NCBI GenBank assembly: GCA_028583685.1
Contig: JAMXIF010000073.1
Location: 6,493,455 to 6,557,454, forward strand
From: Petaurus breviceps papuanus
Taxonomy: Eukaryota > Chordata > Mammalia > Diprotodontia > Petauridae
Length of the DNA: 64,000 nt
Direction: 5' to 3'
Under the pieces are notes generated by a model. It was not told the origin of the DNA, ran no database searches, and worked only from the letters and a program-made list of their open reading frames with translations. Of the stretch, positions 35,651 to 64,000 are shown in pieces. Made by a program: the position numbers and the translations under genes. Position 1 is the stretch's first letter, and the number at the start of each line of letters is the position of its first letter.

Positions 35651-36544
35651 CATCTGATGATAGAGACTGTGAATATAACCACGATAGGAATATGAATTAG
35701 AAAAGGACATTTCTTACATGTTGAGATGGGGCGGGGAGGTTAACAAATTGGCAAGTGGAGTGCAGTAGAATGGTGAGGCAAGCTCACCAACAGTAAAATG
35801 CTGCCTTGTTGGAGGATGAACATAAATACTTATCTCAAAATAAGAAAACTCTATCTGCTTCTATCTCCTACCCCACATAGGGGCCTTATAAGTACTAACA
35901 GGAAAAATTAGAATTTCCTACTAAAAACAAGGAACAGGGTGTGGCAGATCATTTTTCCCTTCAACAACACAAACTTTGACCCCAAGTTGGAGGAAGGGGC
36001 ATTTTGCAAAATCAACATAACCAGAGTTGGCCTTATGGGAAAGAGAGTGACCACCTGTGTGATAGGACTTGAGGGGAGCTAAACCACTTGTCTAAAATGG
36101 TTTCCCTCACTGACCAAAACAGTGCCTAAAATTCCCTCTGTTGGAGCCTATTCTTTACAATGAGGTATTTCTAAGTCCAAAAGGCCCCTTTTAAAATCTG
36201 AATATGTTGCCTAACCAGAGAAAAAAAGGAGTACAGGAGATTAATCAATCAGTACACACTCATTTAACAGCTTAACTGAATATCCCAGAAGAATTGAAGG
36301 GCTAGAACAAAGGAAATCCAAGTTGCAAGTGAGGGACAGAGAAAAAAAAAGACATGGAATATTATTTGGGGAGGAAAGACTGGTTGGGGAGGGTAGCATG
36401 AAATTACTGAGTGCAAGTAAGGACACGGTTGAAGAAGGGAGAGCTGGTGATAAATGTGAAGAAAGGGGCACCAAGGATAAAATTTGTTTCCTGAATCAGT
36501 TCTTATATTTCTAACATATTAGTTTTAATTCACATGGATTACTG

Positions 36545-36665
36545 AAATAGGAAAGAAGAGTTCAAATTCTGCCTCTGCAACTTGTAGGACCTTAGCCAAT
36601 TCACTTAACCTCTATGGGTCATATATTTCATATCTATAAAATAAGGAAATTAGACTAGATTTTTT
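36545..36665 (+). repeat. MIR fragment
   Basis: gagttcaaattctgcctctg, ccaattcacttaacctctat. Confidence 0.65.
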
Positions 36666-37149
36666 TTCTACCATGGCTTCCATTATTACTTTTTATAATT
36701 TTCTTCATTTGTCTGAGGAAATTGAAATCCAGAGACACTTGTATAAAGTCACATAGATGCCTCAAAGCGTATGTGTGTATACACACACACACACACATAT
36801 ACACATAGCTAAATATACATACACACATATGAGACACTGTGTTCCTTTTCTTTTTAAGGCTTATCTGTAATTGCAAGAGAAAAAAATTTTTTCCCTGCTG
36901 AGGAAATTAAAACTATCAGTAAATAGTTTATTTTTGAAGGCATGGGCACTATGTGCTTCACCTCCAATTAAAGCCAGTCCTAAGTCTAGCCTGCTAGATG
37001 AAACCTTGGTCTCCTGACTAGAAAATCCTTCAACCAACCAAGAATTATGCTATTCTTCTTAAAACAATACTATCAAAAATATTATAGAAATAGCTTCCAG
37101 CTAAGACAAGCCTAGCTTCTATCAATTAGGTTTGCATTTTTAAAAATAA

Positions 37150-37302
37150 GGGGTGGCCAGGTGGCTCAGTGAGTAAGAGCACCGGCCCCAGAGTTGGGAT
37201 GACCTGGGATCAAATCCGGGCTCTGATACTTAGCATCACACCCAGAAATAACTGGCCGTGTAACCTTGAGCAAGTTACTTAACCCCGATTGCTTAAAAAA
37301 AA
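37150..37302 (+). mobile_element. Single-monomer SINE of the dimer family (right type)
   Basis: ggggtggccaggtggctcag, accggccccagagttgggat, cacacccagaaataactggc, gagcaagttacttaacc and A-run. Carries the GTGGCTCAG and AAATAACTGG variants that mark the right monomer of the dimers at 1202 and 39520. Confidence 0.85.
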
Positions 37303-37410
37303 CTGTTGAAGATTGCTTACAACAAAACCTCCTGTGTCCTCAAGAAATAGTAAGAAAGGGGTTGTTGCAATTGACTATGGAAAAATGACTAAGGTGCACA
37401 TTTTCTTTAA

Positions 37411-56451
<19,041 letters not shown>

Positions 56452-56500
56452 GGAATGATAGAAATTCACCTAAAAATTTTCCCTGGATTTTTTTTTCCCT

Positions 56501-56506
56501 ATTAAA
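56501..56506 (+). promoter_or_regulatory. Candidate polyadenylation signal of SULT1C
   Basis: ATTAAA lies 50 bases after the stop codon, the first such hexamer in the 3' UTR. ATTAAA is the commonest variant of AATAAA. Cleavage a few tens of bases later would give a short 3' UTR. Confidence 0.6.
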
Positions 56507-56589
56507 CCTCATGGTCACATGTACATCAAACCATAAATGGCCTTTTCCTGTCTTGCTCTTTCTACCAGCACTCTAGTCTCTTATCAATT

Positions 56590-56685
56590 AATCAATCAAC
56601 AAGCTTTATTAAACACTTATCACTTTTTTTTTTTTGCTTTTTGGAGGGCAGTTGGGGTTAGATGACTTGCCCAAGGTCATATGGC

Positions 56686-56739
<54 letters not shown>

Positions 56740-56935
56740 AGTGTCTGAGGCCGGATTTGAACTCAGGTCATCCTGACTCTAGGGCCAGTGCTCTATTCAC
56801 TGCACCACCTAAGCCGCCCACAACACTTATCACATTTTAAGCACTAAATTAGGCACTGGTGATACAAAGACAAAAATGAAACAATCCCTGCTTCAGTGAG
56901 TTTCCATAATCCAGCAAGAGGAAATAACTTTAATC
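56590..56935 (-). repeat. L2 3' end, antisense, split by SINE
   Basis: atcaatcaacaagctttatt then, after the SINE, tttaagcactaaattaggca and ctggtgatacaaagacaaaa. Confidence 0.7.
56624..56821 (-). mobile_element. WSINE1-like SINE carrying an internal (TG)n
   Basis: Antisense copy with duplication AACACTTATCAC at 56612-56623 and 56822-56833. At 56690-56737 the short linker between the 'gacacttaacac' and 'actagc' parts has grown into about 24 TG units. Confidence 0.93.
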
Positions 56936-57019
56936 CACTACTTTAAAATATAACACATACAAATTATCATAAAGTCAGTTATACTTTTTAATTAACCTGA
57001 TTTCAAAAAAATAGATCTA

Positions 57020-58480
57020 GGCGTAAAGAGTCTAAAAGGGAAGGGGAGGGGATGAATCGTGGCTCTGATGAGTTTTTAAAATAATTTTATCAAACTTTTT
57101 TAAAATAGAAACCATTTTTCAGAAATTATTCTCAAAAACTGACAAAGATAGCACCCTAGCACAAAGCTTTTATAAGACAAATATAGTCCTAATACCTAAA
57201 ATTGTAAAAAAAAAAAAAAAAAAGATAAAACACAAAAATGAAACTATAGGCCAATACCATGAACTCCTTATTCAAATTTTTTAAACAATCTTGTCAAACA
57301 GATTACAGTGATTTTTCCAAGAAATCTTTGATTATATCCAAATTAATTTTATACCAAGGATTCAAAAACAGTTTAAAGGAAAACAATCAACATAATTAAT
57401 CATATCAAAAACAAAGCATCCAAATGATCATCTCAATAGATGCAGAAAAAACCTTTGAATTACAACATTTTTTATGATAAAACCCTACAAAGAATAGGCA
57501 TAGAGAGACCTCTTTTCAAATTTTATAAACAATATCTATATAAAACCAAAATCAAGCAACGAATCTAATGGAGACACACTTGAACCTTTTGTAATAACAT
57601 AGAAGTAAAGCAAGGATCCCCACTCTCAGCACTAATGTTCTATATGGTTCTGGAAATGACAGCAACAGCAAGAGGACAAGAGAAAGAAATTAAAACCATA
57701 AACATAGATTTAAAAAAGAGTTAAAATTATCCATATTTACAGATATGATGATTTACTTACAAAATCTCAGGGAATAAGCAAAAATACAAATGGGGACAAT
57801 AGCTTCAGAAAGCTTGAGATAAAATAAATCCCCCAAAATCAATAACATTTCTATACAGTAAAAACAAAATAAATGAAGCAATAATAGAAAGGGAAATCCC
57901 ATTCCAAGTAACTTAAAATGCATAAAATATCAGGTCATCAATCTACCAATACTCACAAAAGACTTGCACAGATTCAATTTGAAAATGATCCTTACAGGAA
58001 CAAAGAAAAAAAATAGCTAGAGGAATATTCAGTGCTTATGACTAGACAACACCAATAAAATGAAAATAACAACATTTCCAAAATTATTATATGCTTTTAA
58101 TGCAATACCAATCAAATAACTAAAGGGATACTTTGTGGAAGATGATGAAATGAAATTTATTTGAAAAATTAAGGAACTATAATATTAATAAAAATTAAGA
58201 AAATAAGTAGGGATGAAAGAGGAATAGCAATAACAGAAAACAAACTAAATTGAATAAAAGAAATCCTGAAAAATGTATGGTATTGGTTAAAGAATAGAGA
58301 GATAAATTAATGGAAGAGACTAGAGAAGAGAGATTCAGAAACAATATATCTCAATAACACAATGTTGAATAAAGTAGAAAAAAATTAATTCACTCCTCAC
58401 TTGTCTAATTATATGAATAATAAAATCAGAATTCCTTGGAAATAAGATTCTCCAAATGATTCAGACTGGTAAAACATATA
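57020..58480 (+). mobile_element. L1 ORF2 remnant
   Basis: Decayed L1 polymerase region: agatagcaccctagcacaaa, aaactataggccaataccat, gatcatctcaatagatgcag, aagtaaagcaaggatcccca, ttccaagtaacttaaaatgc. No open frame of length. Confidence 0.8.
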
Positions 58481-58489
58481 TGTGTGTGT

Positions 58490-58690
58490 GTGTATGTATA
58501 TATACCATCTCTTCCAAAGCAAACTGCTGATCAGAAACAATGATTGAGCACCTATGGTCAGCAGAACACTGAAGTATGAAATCGTACAGAAGGGCTGGGA
58601 AAAAAGAACTTAGTTCTTCTAATATTACTCAATCTATCCTAAACTGTTCACCTCCATATTGTTGGTGAAACCACTCAAGTTTCTTTTGTT
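58490..58690 (+). other. Possible duplicate of SULT1C intron 5 sequence
   Basis: Resembles 47420-47560 just after exon 5 (ttgctggtcaagaacaatta against ctgctgatcagaaacaatga, then a shared attgag...cct...agaaca run). It would place the left end of the duplicated block in intron 5. Judged by eye only. Confidence 0.35.
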
Positions 58691-60165
58691 TTCAGGTTTG
58701 TTAACATATAATTGTATGTAATGGGTTCCAATTATTCTTTTTTATTTCTTCTGGGGTTTTTGCTTTCTTTTCAAACAAAACTAATTTCAGGGATTTGTTT
58801 GTTTCTGATATTGTTGTTTTACTTTCACTTTGCCCATTTTCTATTGTGTTGACTGAATTTTCTATTCTCTGCTATTATGATGAAATTGGTTAAATGTTTA
58901 TCTATTTTGATAGGCTTGGTTTTTTGTTTCTGTTTTGTTTTACAAAGAAGCAGCTTTTAAATTTATTTATAATTTCTATAGTTTTTTTTTTTTGGAGGGG
59001 TGAGGTTGAATTTGTCTCTTTCCACTATAGTTTTTAAGAAATGTTTTTAATGCTACTATTAGGGATTTTGCTTGCTTTCTAACTTTTTTTTTTGCTGCTT
59101 TTTGGAGGGGGCAAGGCAGGGCAATTGGGGTTAAGTGACTTGCCCTAGTAAGTCACTTGTGGCTATAGTAAGTGTTAAGTGTCTGAGGCCGGATTTGAAC
59201 TCAGTTCCTCCTGACTCCAGGGCCTGTGCTCTATTCACTGTGCCACCTAGCTGCCCCACTTTCTACCTTTTAAATGCATATTAATACGACTAATCCTTTC
59301 TATTTCGATTTCCTTAATGCATTTTAGCAGAACTATGACTTTCCCCATGAGAACTGCTTTAGCTCCATAATAGAAAGTTTAGTGTGTTGTTTCATCATGA
59401 TTATTTTCTTTCATCTGGTTAGTCTTTCTATTATTTGTTCTTTAACCTCTTAATTACTTAACATTCCATTGGTAAGTCCCCAAATTAAACTGTGTCTATT
59501 TTTCATGGTCCCTAAACTAATTACTATTTTTATTGTGGTATAGTCTGTATAGGATATATTTACAATTTTTGCTTTTTATGTTTATTTGCAATATCTTGGT
59601 GCCATAATACATGGTTAATTTTGCATGCACACACATATACATGCTTTTATATGTATATATAAGTGTATATGTGTATATACATAGATAGATAATTCTGCAA
59701 TGTAATTTAGAAGATGCTTTAAGTTTTTTTGCTCTACATTCTCCAATAATTTTTTCAGTTTTGTATTTTCCTTTTTTTATCTTTTTCTTAGACTTATCCA
59801 AAAGAGAGAACTATGAAATGTTCCATTATAGTCTGTTTTCTTATATTTAGTTAATATTTACCCTCTCAATTTAGATGCTTAAGCATTTAAAGCACATATG
59901 TTTAATATGGATCTTGGTTTATTGCCTATGTCTCTTTCCAGCAAAATTTAGTGTGCTTACTTACCTTTTTTAATGTTCTCAATAATTCTTTGTCTTTTGT
60001 CTGATACCATGATTGCAGCTCCTGCTTTTTTGGATTCAGCAGATGTTTAGGAAATTTTTCCCAGCTCCTCATTTTTTTCTGGATGGATAAAGTATAAATG
60101 TATTCATTAATATTGGTGAAGAGTCACTGTAGAATATATTGCTTTCATATACATAGTAACTGAAA
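58690..60165 (-). mobile_element. L1 ORF2 remnant, antisense
   Basis: tctattgtgttgactgaatt, aggcttggttttttgtttct, tagtgtgttgtttcatcatg, cagctcctgcttttttggat. Split by a SINE at 59084-59258. Confidence 0.65.
59084..59258 (-). mobile_element. WSINE1-like SINE nested in L1
   Basis: tttgctgctttttggagggg, gcaattggggttaagtgact, gatttgaactcagttcctcc, ctgtgccacctagctgcccc. Imperfect duplication CTTTCTAAC / CTTTCTACC. A short internal duplication (gtaagtcacttgtggctata) lies in its middle. Confidence 0.9.
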
Positions 60166-60194
60166 GAATAGTTTTCTAGTATCTATTGAAAAAG

Positions 60195-60322
60195 TAGCAG
60201 TAGTAGTAGTGGTGGTGGTGGTGGTGGTGGTGGTGGTGGTGGTGGTAGTAGTAGTAGTGGTGGTAGTAGTAGTAGTGGTAGTAGTAGTAGTGGTGGTGGT
60301 AGTAGAAGTGGTAGTAGTAGTA

Positions 60323-60408
<86 letters not shown>

Positions 60409-60431
60409 TGAGAATGTGTGTGTGTGTGTGT
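60195..60431. repeat. Compound microsatellite (GGT/AGT)n-(GT)n-(GA)n-(GT)n
   Basis: Trinucleotide GGT and AGT units to 60369, then GT to 60390, AGAG to 60407, and GT again to 60431. The long poly-valine frame across it is an artefact. Confidence 0.97.
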
Positions 60432-60445
60432 TCAGGCTAGACCAA

Positions 60446-61160
60446 TGATTTCACTGATATAGGGACTTTTAGTGAGGAAGTATAGCAGCAAGCACCCCAG
60501 CGTCCCCAGGGTCGCTGCCACCACAGTTCTTGGATCTGCTTTGATAAAGGAAAGCAACTCAAAATGGGTTAACAAGCTTACTTTAATCAGTCAAACATGT
60601 ATCGTTTACCTAGTTCAGGGGAAAGAGGTCAGCACCCCGAACTTCAGAATATACAGACAGAATTATCAAGACAGAAACAGATCAAGTAGACAGATTTCCA
60701 AACTGTCCAACCATTACATCCATACCCAATCAACATCTGGGTTTCAACATCTGGGTTTTTCAAAGCCGGGGGACTCTGGACAATGGCTTCCCAGAATCCA
60801 TATCAAATCACAGAACACTTCTCAAAGTGAGCCCCAAAACAAAGCTACACATCAGGGCTTATATAGCCTTCTCCTGGCTCAGAGAATGTAACAACCTTAT
60901 TGACTCACTGGCCAATCAAGAAGTATCTACTGAAAAACAACCCTCCCAGCCCAGGCTCCAGGTGCACTTTAGCCTAGGGGCAGGGAAAATCTTTAAATTT
61001 ACATTCCCATTACAGGAAGTTCCCTCTACCACTTTTGACCAGCAACTTTGCTGTAACAATTACTCTTAGAGAGTTGCCTAAAGCACCTATGCCCAGGTAC
61101 ACAGCAGGATTCAACCAGGTTTTTCTGACTCTAAGGCATGATCTCTATCTATTCAGTGTG
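60446..61160 (-). repeat. MIR-type SINE split by a solo LTR
   Basis: Left part gatttcactgatatagggac then ttttagtgaggaag; right part ggaagttccctctaccactt, ctcttagagagttgcctaaa, ggattcaaccaggtttttct. The text is continuous once the LTR at 60481-61014 is removed. The LTR is the younger insertion. Confidence 0.75.
60481..61014 (-). mobile_element. Solo LTR, copy 2 of a family seen twice
   Basis: 534 bp, same family and orientation as 2946-3478, with a perfect 5-bp target duplication GGAAG at 60476-60480 and 61015-61019. On the minus strand: TGTAATGGGAAT start, CTATATAAG TATA box, ATTAAAGTAAG signal. A 139-codon open frame on its plus strand is incidental. Solo LTR, no internal part. Confidence 0.9.
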
Positions 61161-61439
61161 ATATTACTTTTCTATTAAGCATAAATGAATACATAAACAT
61201 ACGAATGTATATGTATATATATGTAAGTGTACACTTCTGAATGGATCTTTATTTCGGTTACAAAAATTATCTTTATGTGATCCTTTGTCTACTCGAACTT
61301 GATAATCCAACCTTCATACTTATCTTCTCCTTTTACAAACAGACAGGAGGTAAACAGCAGACCCTCAACATCCATTCTGTCAAATGTGGAATTTGAATCA
61401 TAGATGTTAACTGCTCTCTCTCCTTCCAATCACCTCCAG

Positions 61440-61534
61440 TGTTCTGGGGTTCCTGGTATGACCGCGTGAAGGAATGGTGGGATAGAAAGGACAAACACCC
61501 CATTCTTTACCTATTCTGTGAAAACATGAAAGAG
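61440..61534 (+). CDS. Second copy of SULT1C exon 6 (partial duplicate gene)
   Basis: 95 nt with acceptor cacctccag and donor gtgggt identical in type to exon 6 of the complete gene. It is fully open in the expected phase and reads [19 protein letters not shown] then [13 protein letters not shown]. The FYED of the intact gene is FCEN here. Flanking intron sequence is also related: about 200 bp before the exon resembles 48770-49005, and about 190 bp after resembles 49101-49260. No matching exons 3, 4 or 5 are visible between 56.5 and 61.4 kb, so it is a partial copy or one exon of a rearranged neighbour. It lies after the terminal exon of the complete gene and is unlikely to belong to its transcript. 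Confidence 0.8.
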
Positions 61535-61694
61535 GTGGGTTAACGGAGTGAATGTTCATGCACCCAACAATCCTTGTTGCATAATCTCAGAGTCAAAGAG
61601 TGCAAAGGGACCTCACAGGTCAGAGAGTCCAAGGATCCCATTACAATGGCCCTGAAAGGTGCTCATCCAACCTTTTCTCAAAAATCTCCTGTGA

Positions 61695-61803
61695 GGGAGA
61701 AACATGCTCCTTCGGCATCTGTTTCCTCCTCTATAAAATGTAAACAATAATAGCAGCTATCTCACAGGGTTCTTGTGAGGATCCAATGAGATGACAAATG
61801 TAA
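61695..61803 (+). repeat. MIR 3' part
   Basis: tgtttcctcctctataaaat, tctcacagggttcttgtgag, gatccaatgagatga. Confidence 0.75.
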
Positions 61804-61804
61804 A

Positions 61805-62050
61805 TGGATGATGAAAAGACTGGATCTTTGACTTCACTGATACAGGAACATCTCAGATGCAGAAACTCCCTCTACCAATGCGAGTCACCACCTTCTCTGA
61901 AACTTATAGCCTTAGAGAGCTGTCTGGGGAATAGAAATGTGAAGTCACTCGTTCAGCAACTCCTATATGTGCAAGGAGTAACTTCAAACTAGGTCTTGTG
62001 GTGCTGGGGCCATCTCTATATCCAATACACCAAAGCTGTCACTCATATAT
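61805..62050 (-). repeat. MIR-type SINE, antisense
   Basis: gacttcactgatacaggaac, gaaactccctctaccaatgc, ccttagagagctgtctgggg, caaactaggtcttgtggt. Confidence 0.65.
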
Positions 62051-63394
62051 ATAAAGCACTTAACAGTCCCTAATGATGACAGAAATGTCCAATGCTACTA
62101 TAACTAAGAGTCTCAAGAGCTGCTCTCTGATATTACAATAAACTACATGGAAAGCATCTTCATCTTCATGAAAAAAACAAAATTTGAATAAGGAGCAAGA
62201 CAAAATATTTTGGAGGCATCTTTTTCTACTTGAATCAAAATCTTTCCTCTCTGGCACAAAGAATAGACGCTAGAGGCTTGTAATTATTTTTCTTTGCCAT
62301 AGCCCCTCATATTTGCAAAATGAATCAGCATGTTATTGCAGCCTATAACCCATTGTGAGGCTATCTACCACAAAAGGGCACCTAAAAGTATAACCGATAA
62401 GGCCAGACCTAGGACAAGACAGACTTAAGAACCAAAAGGAAAACCCCATAGTTTTCACTCTCTGCCACAGTTATCTTCAAGTCACTGAGTAAGAGGAAAC
62501 TAGTAATAACTTTATGTATTTTGGTAGGGAAGCCAGTACCCCAAAGGCTATTTGGCAGATTGACCCTTTCATGTTATGTGCCTATATTTTGGATGACTGC
62601 TCCCAAGAAAATGATGAAGCCATGACTTTGTGTTTCAGTTGGCTATAACCGACATTCAGGTAGAAGAGGAGAGGAAAATATGTGGTGAGTGGGAGATCAA
62701 TCATAAACAATTATACTTTTTCTACTAAAAATACAATCTGCTATAAGGAGGCTTTTAAACAAAGTTTTTCTTTGAGAAAAACAGGCTCTAAAATGGATTT
62801 TATGAATTTGAACACAAAGTTAAGTCATTCCAAGAAACAGATAAGAACACGACACCATAGGAACCAAGAGGGACTCACTGGGACCACAGGGACAATCCCT
62901 CAGACCTAATGACAGAATGATTTCACCACCTCCCATCCTCATGATGACTCTGGGAGTCTAACAGTTGGTCTAAGAAAAAGTCACATGTGTAGTTGATTTT
63001 GTAACCAGAAATTTAGTTGTGTGTGGAACAAAACAATGAAGAAAGAATTTTACATGAACAGTGCCCATTAGCCTTTTTTTCTTGCTTTTCTATTCCTTCT
63101 CGAAAGTCAAAATTCTCCTTCTCTTGCCTCCTACCAATTTCATTCAGGTTTTACCAGTTCATATTTAAATAGCAAACTGATTCAGAACTTTCCTAATTCA
63201 GAGATTCTCTTAACCTATTTTAAAAATACAAACTCAAAATCTGCATTGCATTGGCCAGAGTTCTGTTTTAGCTCATTTGGGGGAATTCAGGAATTGACCT
63301 TGAGACCCTCCACAGTCTAGCTCCCACACAAAACAGTAACATTTCTTTTTCTAATTTTATCTTCCACTACTCCCTAAAACATATATTTATGTAC

Positions 63395-63485
63395 AATTAC
63401 AGGGAGTATTTGTTTTAAAACAAGTGAAATGCTTAGCACAATGCGTGGAACAGAGTAGGCATTATATAAAAGTTTTGTTCCCCTC
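63395..63485 (+). repeat. L2 3' tail
   Basis: gaaatgcttagcacaatgcg, tggaacagagtaggcattat. Lies in the intron-2-like duplicate. Confidence 0.6.
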
Positions 63486-63699
63486 CTCTTTCTATGAAGT
63501 CAGTGCCGGATTTCTAATCAACCTGGACCACTTACCATTTCCCAAAAAATCATCATGTTGTACTGCTTCCTGACCAATAAGTTTTCTCACCCACCTACCT
63601 CCTAAACTTCACCTTTGGAAAGTTTATACAATCTTTAAAAACCCACAAGAAAAACTGACCATGCCCATGAAGCTTGCCATGATCATAGCTACATAGGGT

Positions 63700-63790
63700 C
63701 CTTATGACATTGAGCAAGTCACTTAACTGCTTCGGGCCTCAGTCATTTCATATGTAAAAAGACAGTCTGGGCCTACATAACCTCTGCTGT
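63700..63790 (+). repeat. MIR fragment
   Basis: gacattgagcaagtcactta, actgcttcgggcctcagtca. Matches 40340-40400 in the first copy. Confidence 0.6.
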
Positions 63791-64000
63791 TTCTTGTATG
63801 ATCTCTATCTCAAGGATACAGTAGTCATTTGCTTATCCCACTGTATCCAAGACAGACTTGGTAGAGATCATTAAGATCATTCAGTCCAACCAATTCACTT
63901 TACACATGCCTCCTCTCATACTTATGTATTATTTGTGATCGAAACCTGTGATTTCATTTGTATAGGGGTCTCTCAGTGAGGAAATTGTGTTCTTTGATGC

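Larger units (their letters stand above)
34800..37149. other. Region upstream of SULT1C, no gene seen
   Basis: Holds two MIR copies (35455-35650 and 36545-36665) and a short (CA)n at 36780-36799. SULT1 genes normally have a non-coding first exon and promoter upstream of the ATG exon. I could not recognise either here. Confidence 0.5.
62800..64000 (+). other. Duplicate of SULT1C intron 2 sequence
   Basis: This stretch follows 39.2-40.62 kb (intron 2 of the complete gene) in the same order. Shared landmarks include a ggactcact / ggacaatcc segment, the pyrimidine-rich stretch at 63075-63190 matching 39405-39515, an L2 piece with gggggaattca, and the SINE start at 63945 matching 40560. The SINE dimer at 39520 is absent here, so it inserted after the duplication. 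No exon was found in it; exon 3 of the copy would lie past the window end. Confidence 0.65.

Noticed and set aside
60209-60391. 60-residue poly-valine frame
   Set aside because: Translation of the GGT/AGT microsatellite; no other coding sign.
60472-60891. 139-codon open frame, and its shorter relative near 2868-3083
   Set aside because: Both lie inside the solo LTRs on the strand opposite to LTR transcription.
61440-61534. Alternative exon 6 of the complete SULT1C gene
   Set aside because: It lies 5 kb after the stop codon and polyadenylation signal of that gene, so it cannot replace exon 6 without skipping the terminal exons.

Overview
The window looks like a piece of a marsupial nuclear genome, probably an Australidelphian one. 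The main evidence is about a dozen copies of a tRNA-derived SINE resembling WSINE1 of Australian marsupials. MAR1-type SINEs with an RTE-style tail, old L2 and MIR elements, L1 and HAL1 copies and several retroviral LTRs agree with this. Nothing bacterial or viral-genomic is present, and the species cannot be named from sequence alone.

One host gene is clearly readable: a SULT1C-subfamily cytosolic sulfotransferase on the plus strand. Its seven coding exons run from the ATG at 37435 to the stop at 56451. They join to 915 nt (304 residues plus stop). Six of the seven exon lengths (98, 127, 95, 181 and 113 nt, plus a 129-nt exon 3) and all phases fit the SULT1 family pattern. The catalytic and PAPS-binding motifs are present, but the usually invariant proline of TYPK-G-TTW is alanine here. 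A non-coding first exon and promoter must lie upstream but were not identified.

Downstream of the gene lies a second, rearranged SULT1C segment. A complete, open 95-nt copy of exon 6 with good splice sites (61440-61534) is embedded in related intron sequence. It is followed, out of gene order, by sequence homologous to intron 2 of the first gene (about 62.8-64.0 kb). This points to a tandem SULT1C cluster that continues past the window and has been rearranged.

Layout. 0-6 kb: a broken class I-like endogenous retrovirus that carries a SINE dimer and one or two solo LTRs. 6.2-6.4 kb: a degenerate 39-bp tandem repeat. 7.35-10.22 kb: an end-to-end HAL1 insertion with a 17-bp target duplication. 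10.84-13.0 kb: a second fossil retrovirus with its 5' LTR. 13-37 kb: gene-poor DNA of L1, L2, MIR, RTE and hAT remnants, with a (CT)n tract holding a 100-N assembly gap at 25065-25164. 37.4-56.5 kb: the SULT1C gene with repeat-filled introns. 56.6-61 kb: L1 debris, compound microsatellites and a solo LTR. 61.4-64 kb: the rearranged SULT1C copy.

The most unusual sequence-level observation is a dimeric SINE found twice. Each dimer sits inside one target-site duplication, and its left and right monomers carry consistent diagnostic differences.
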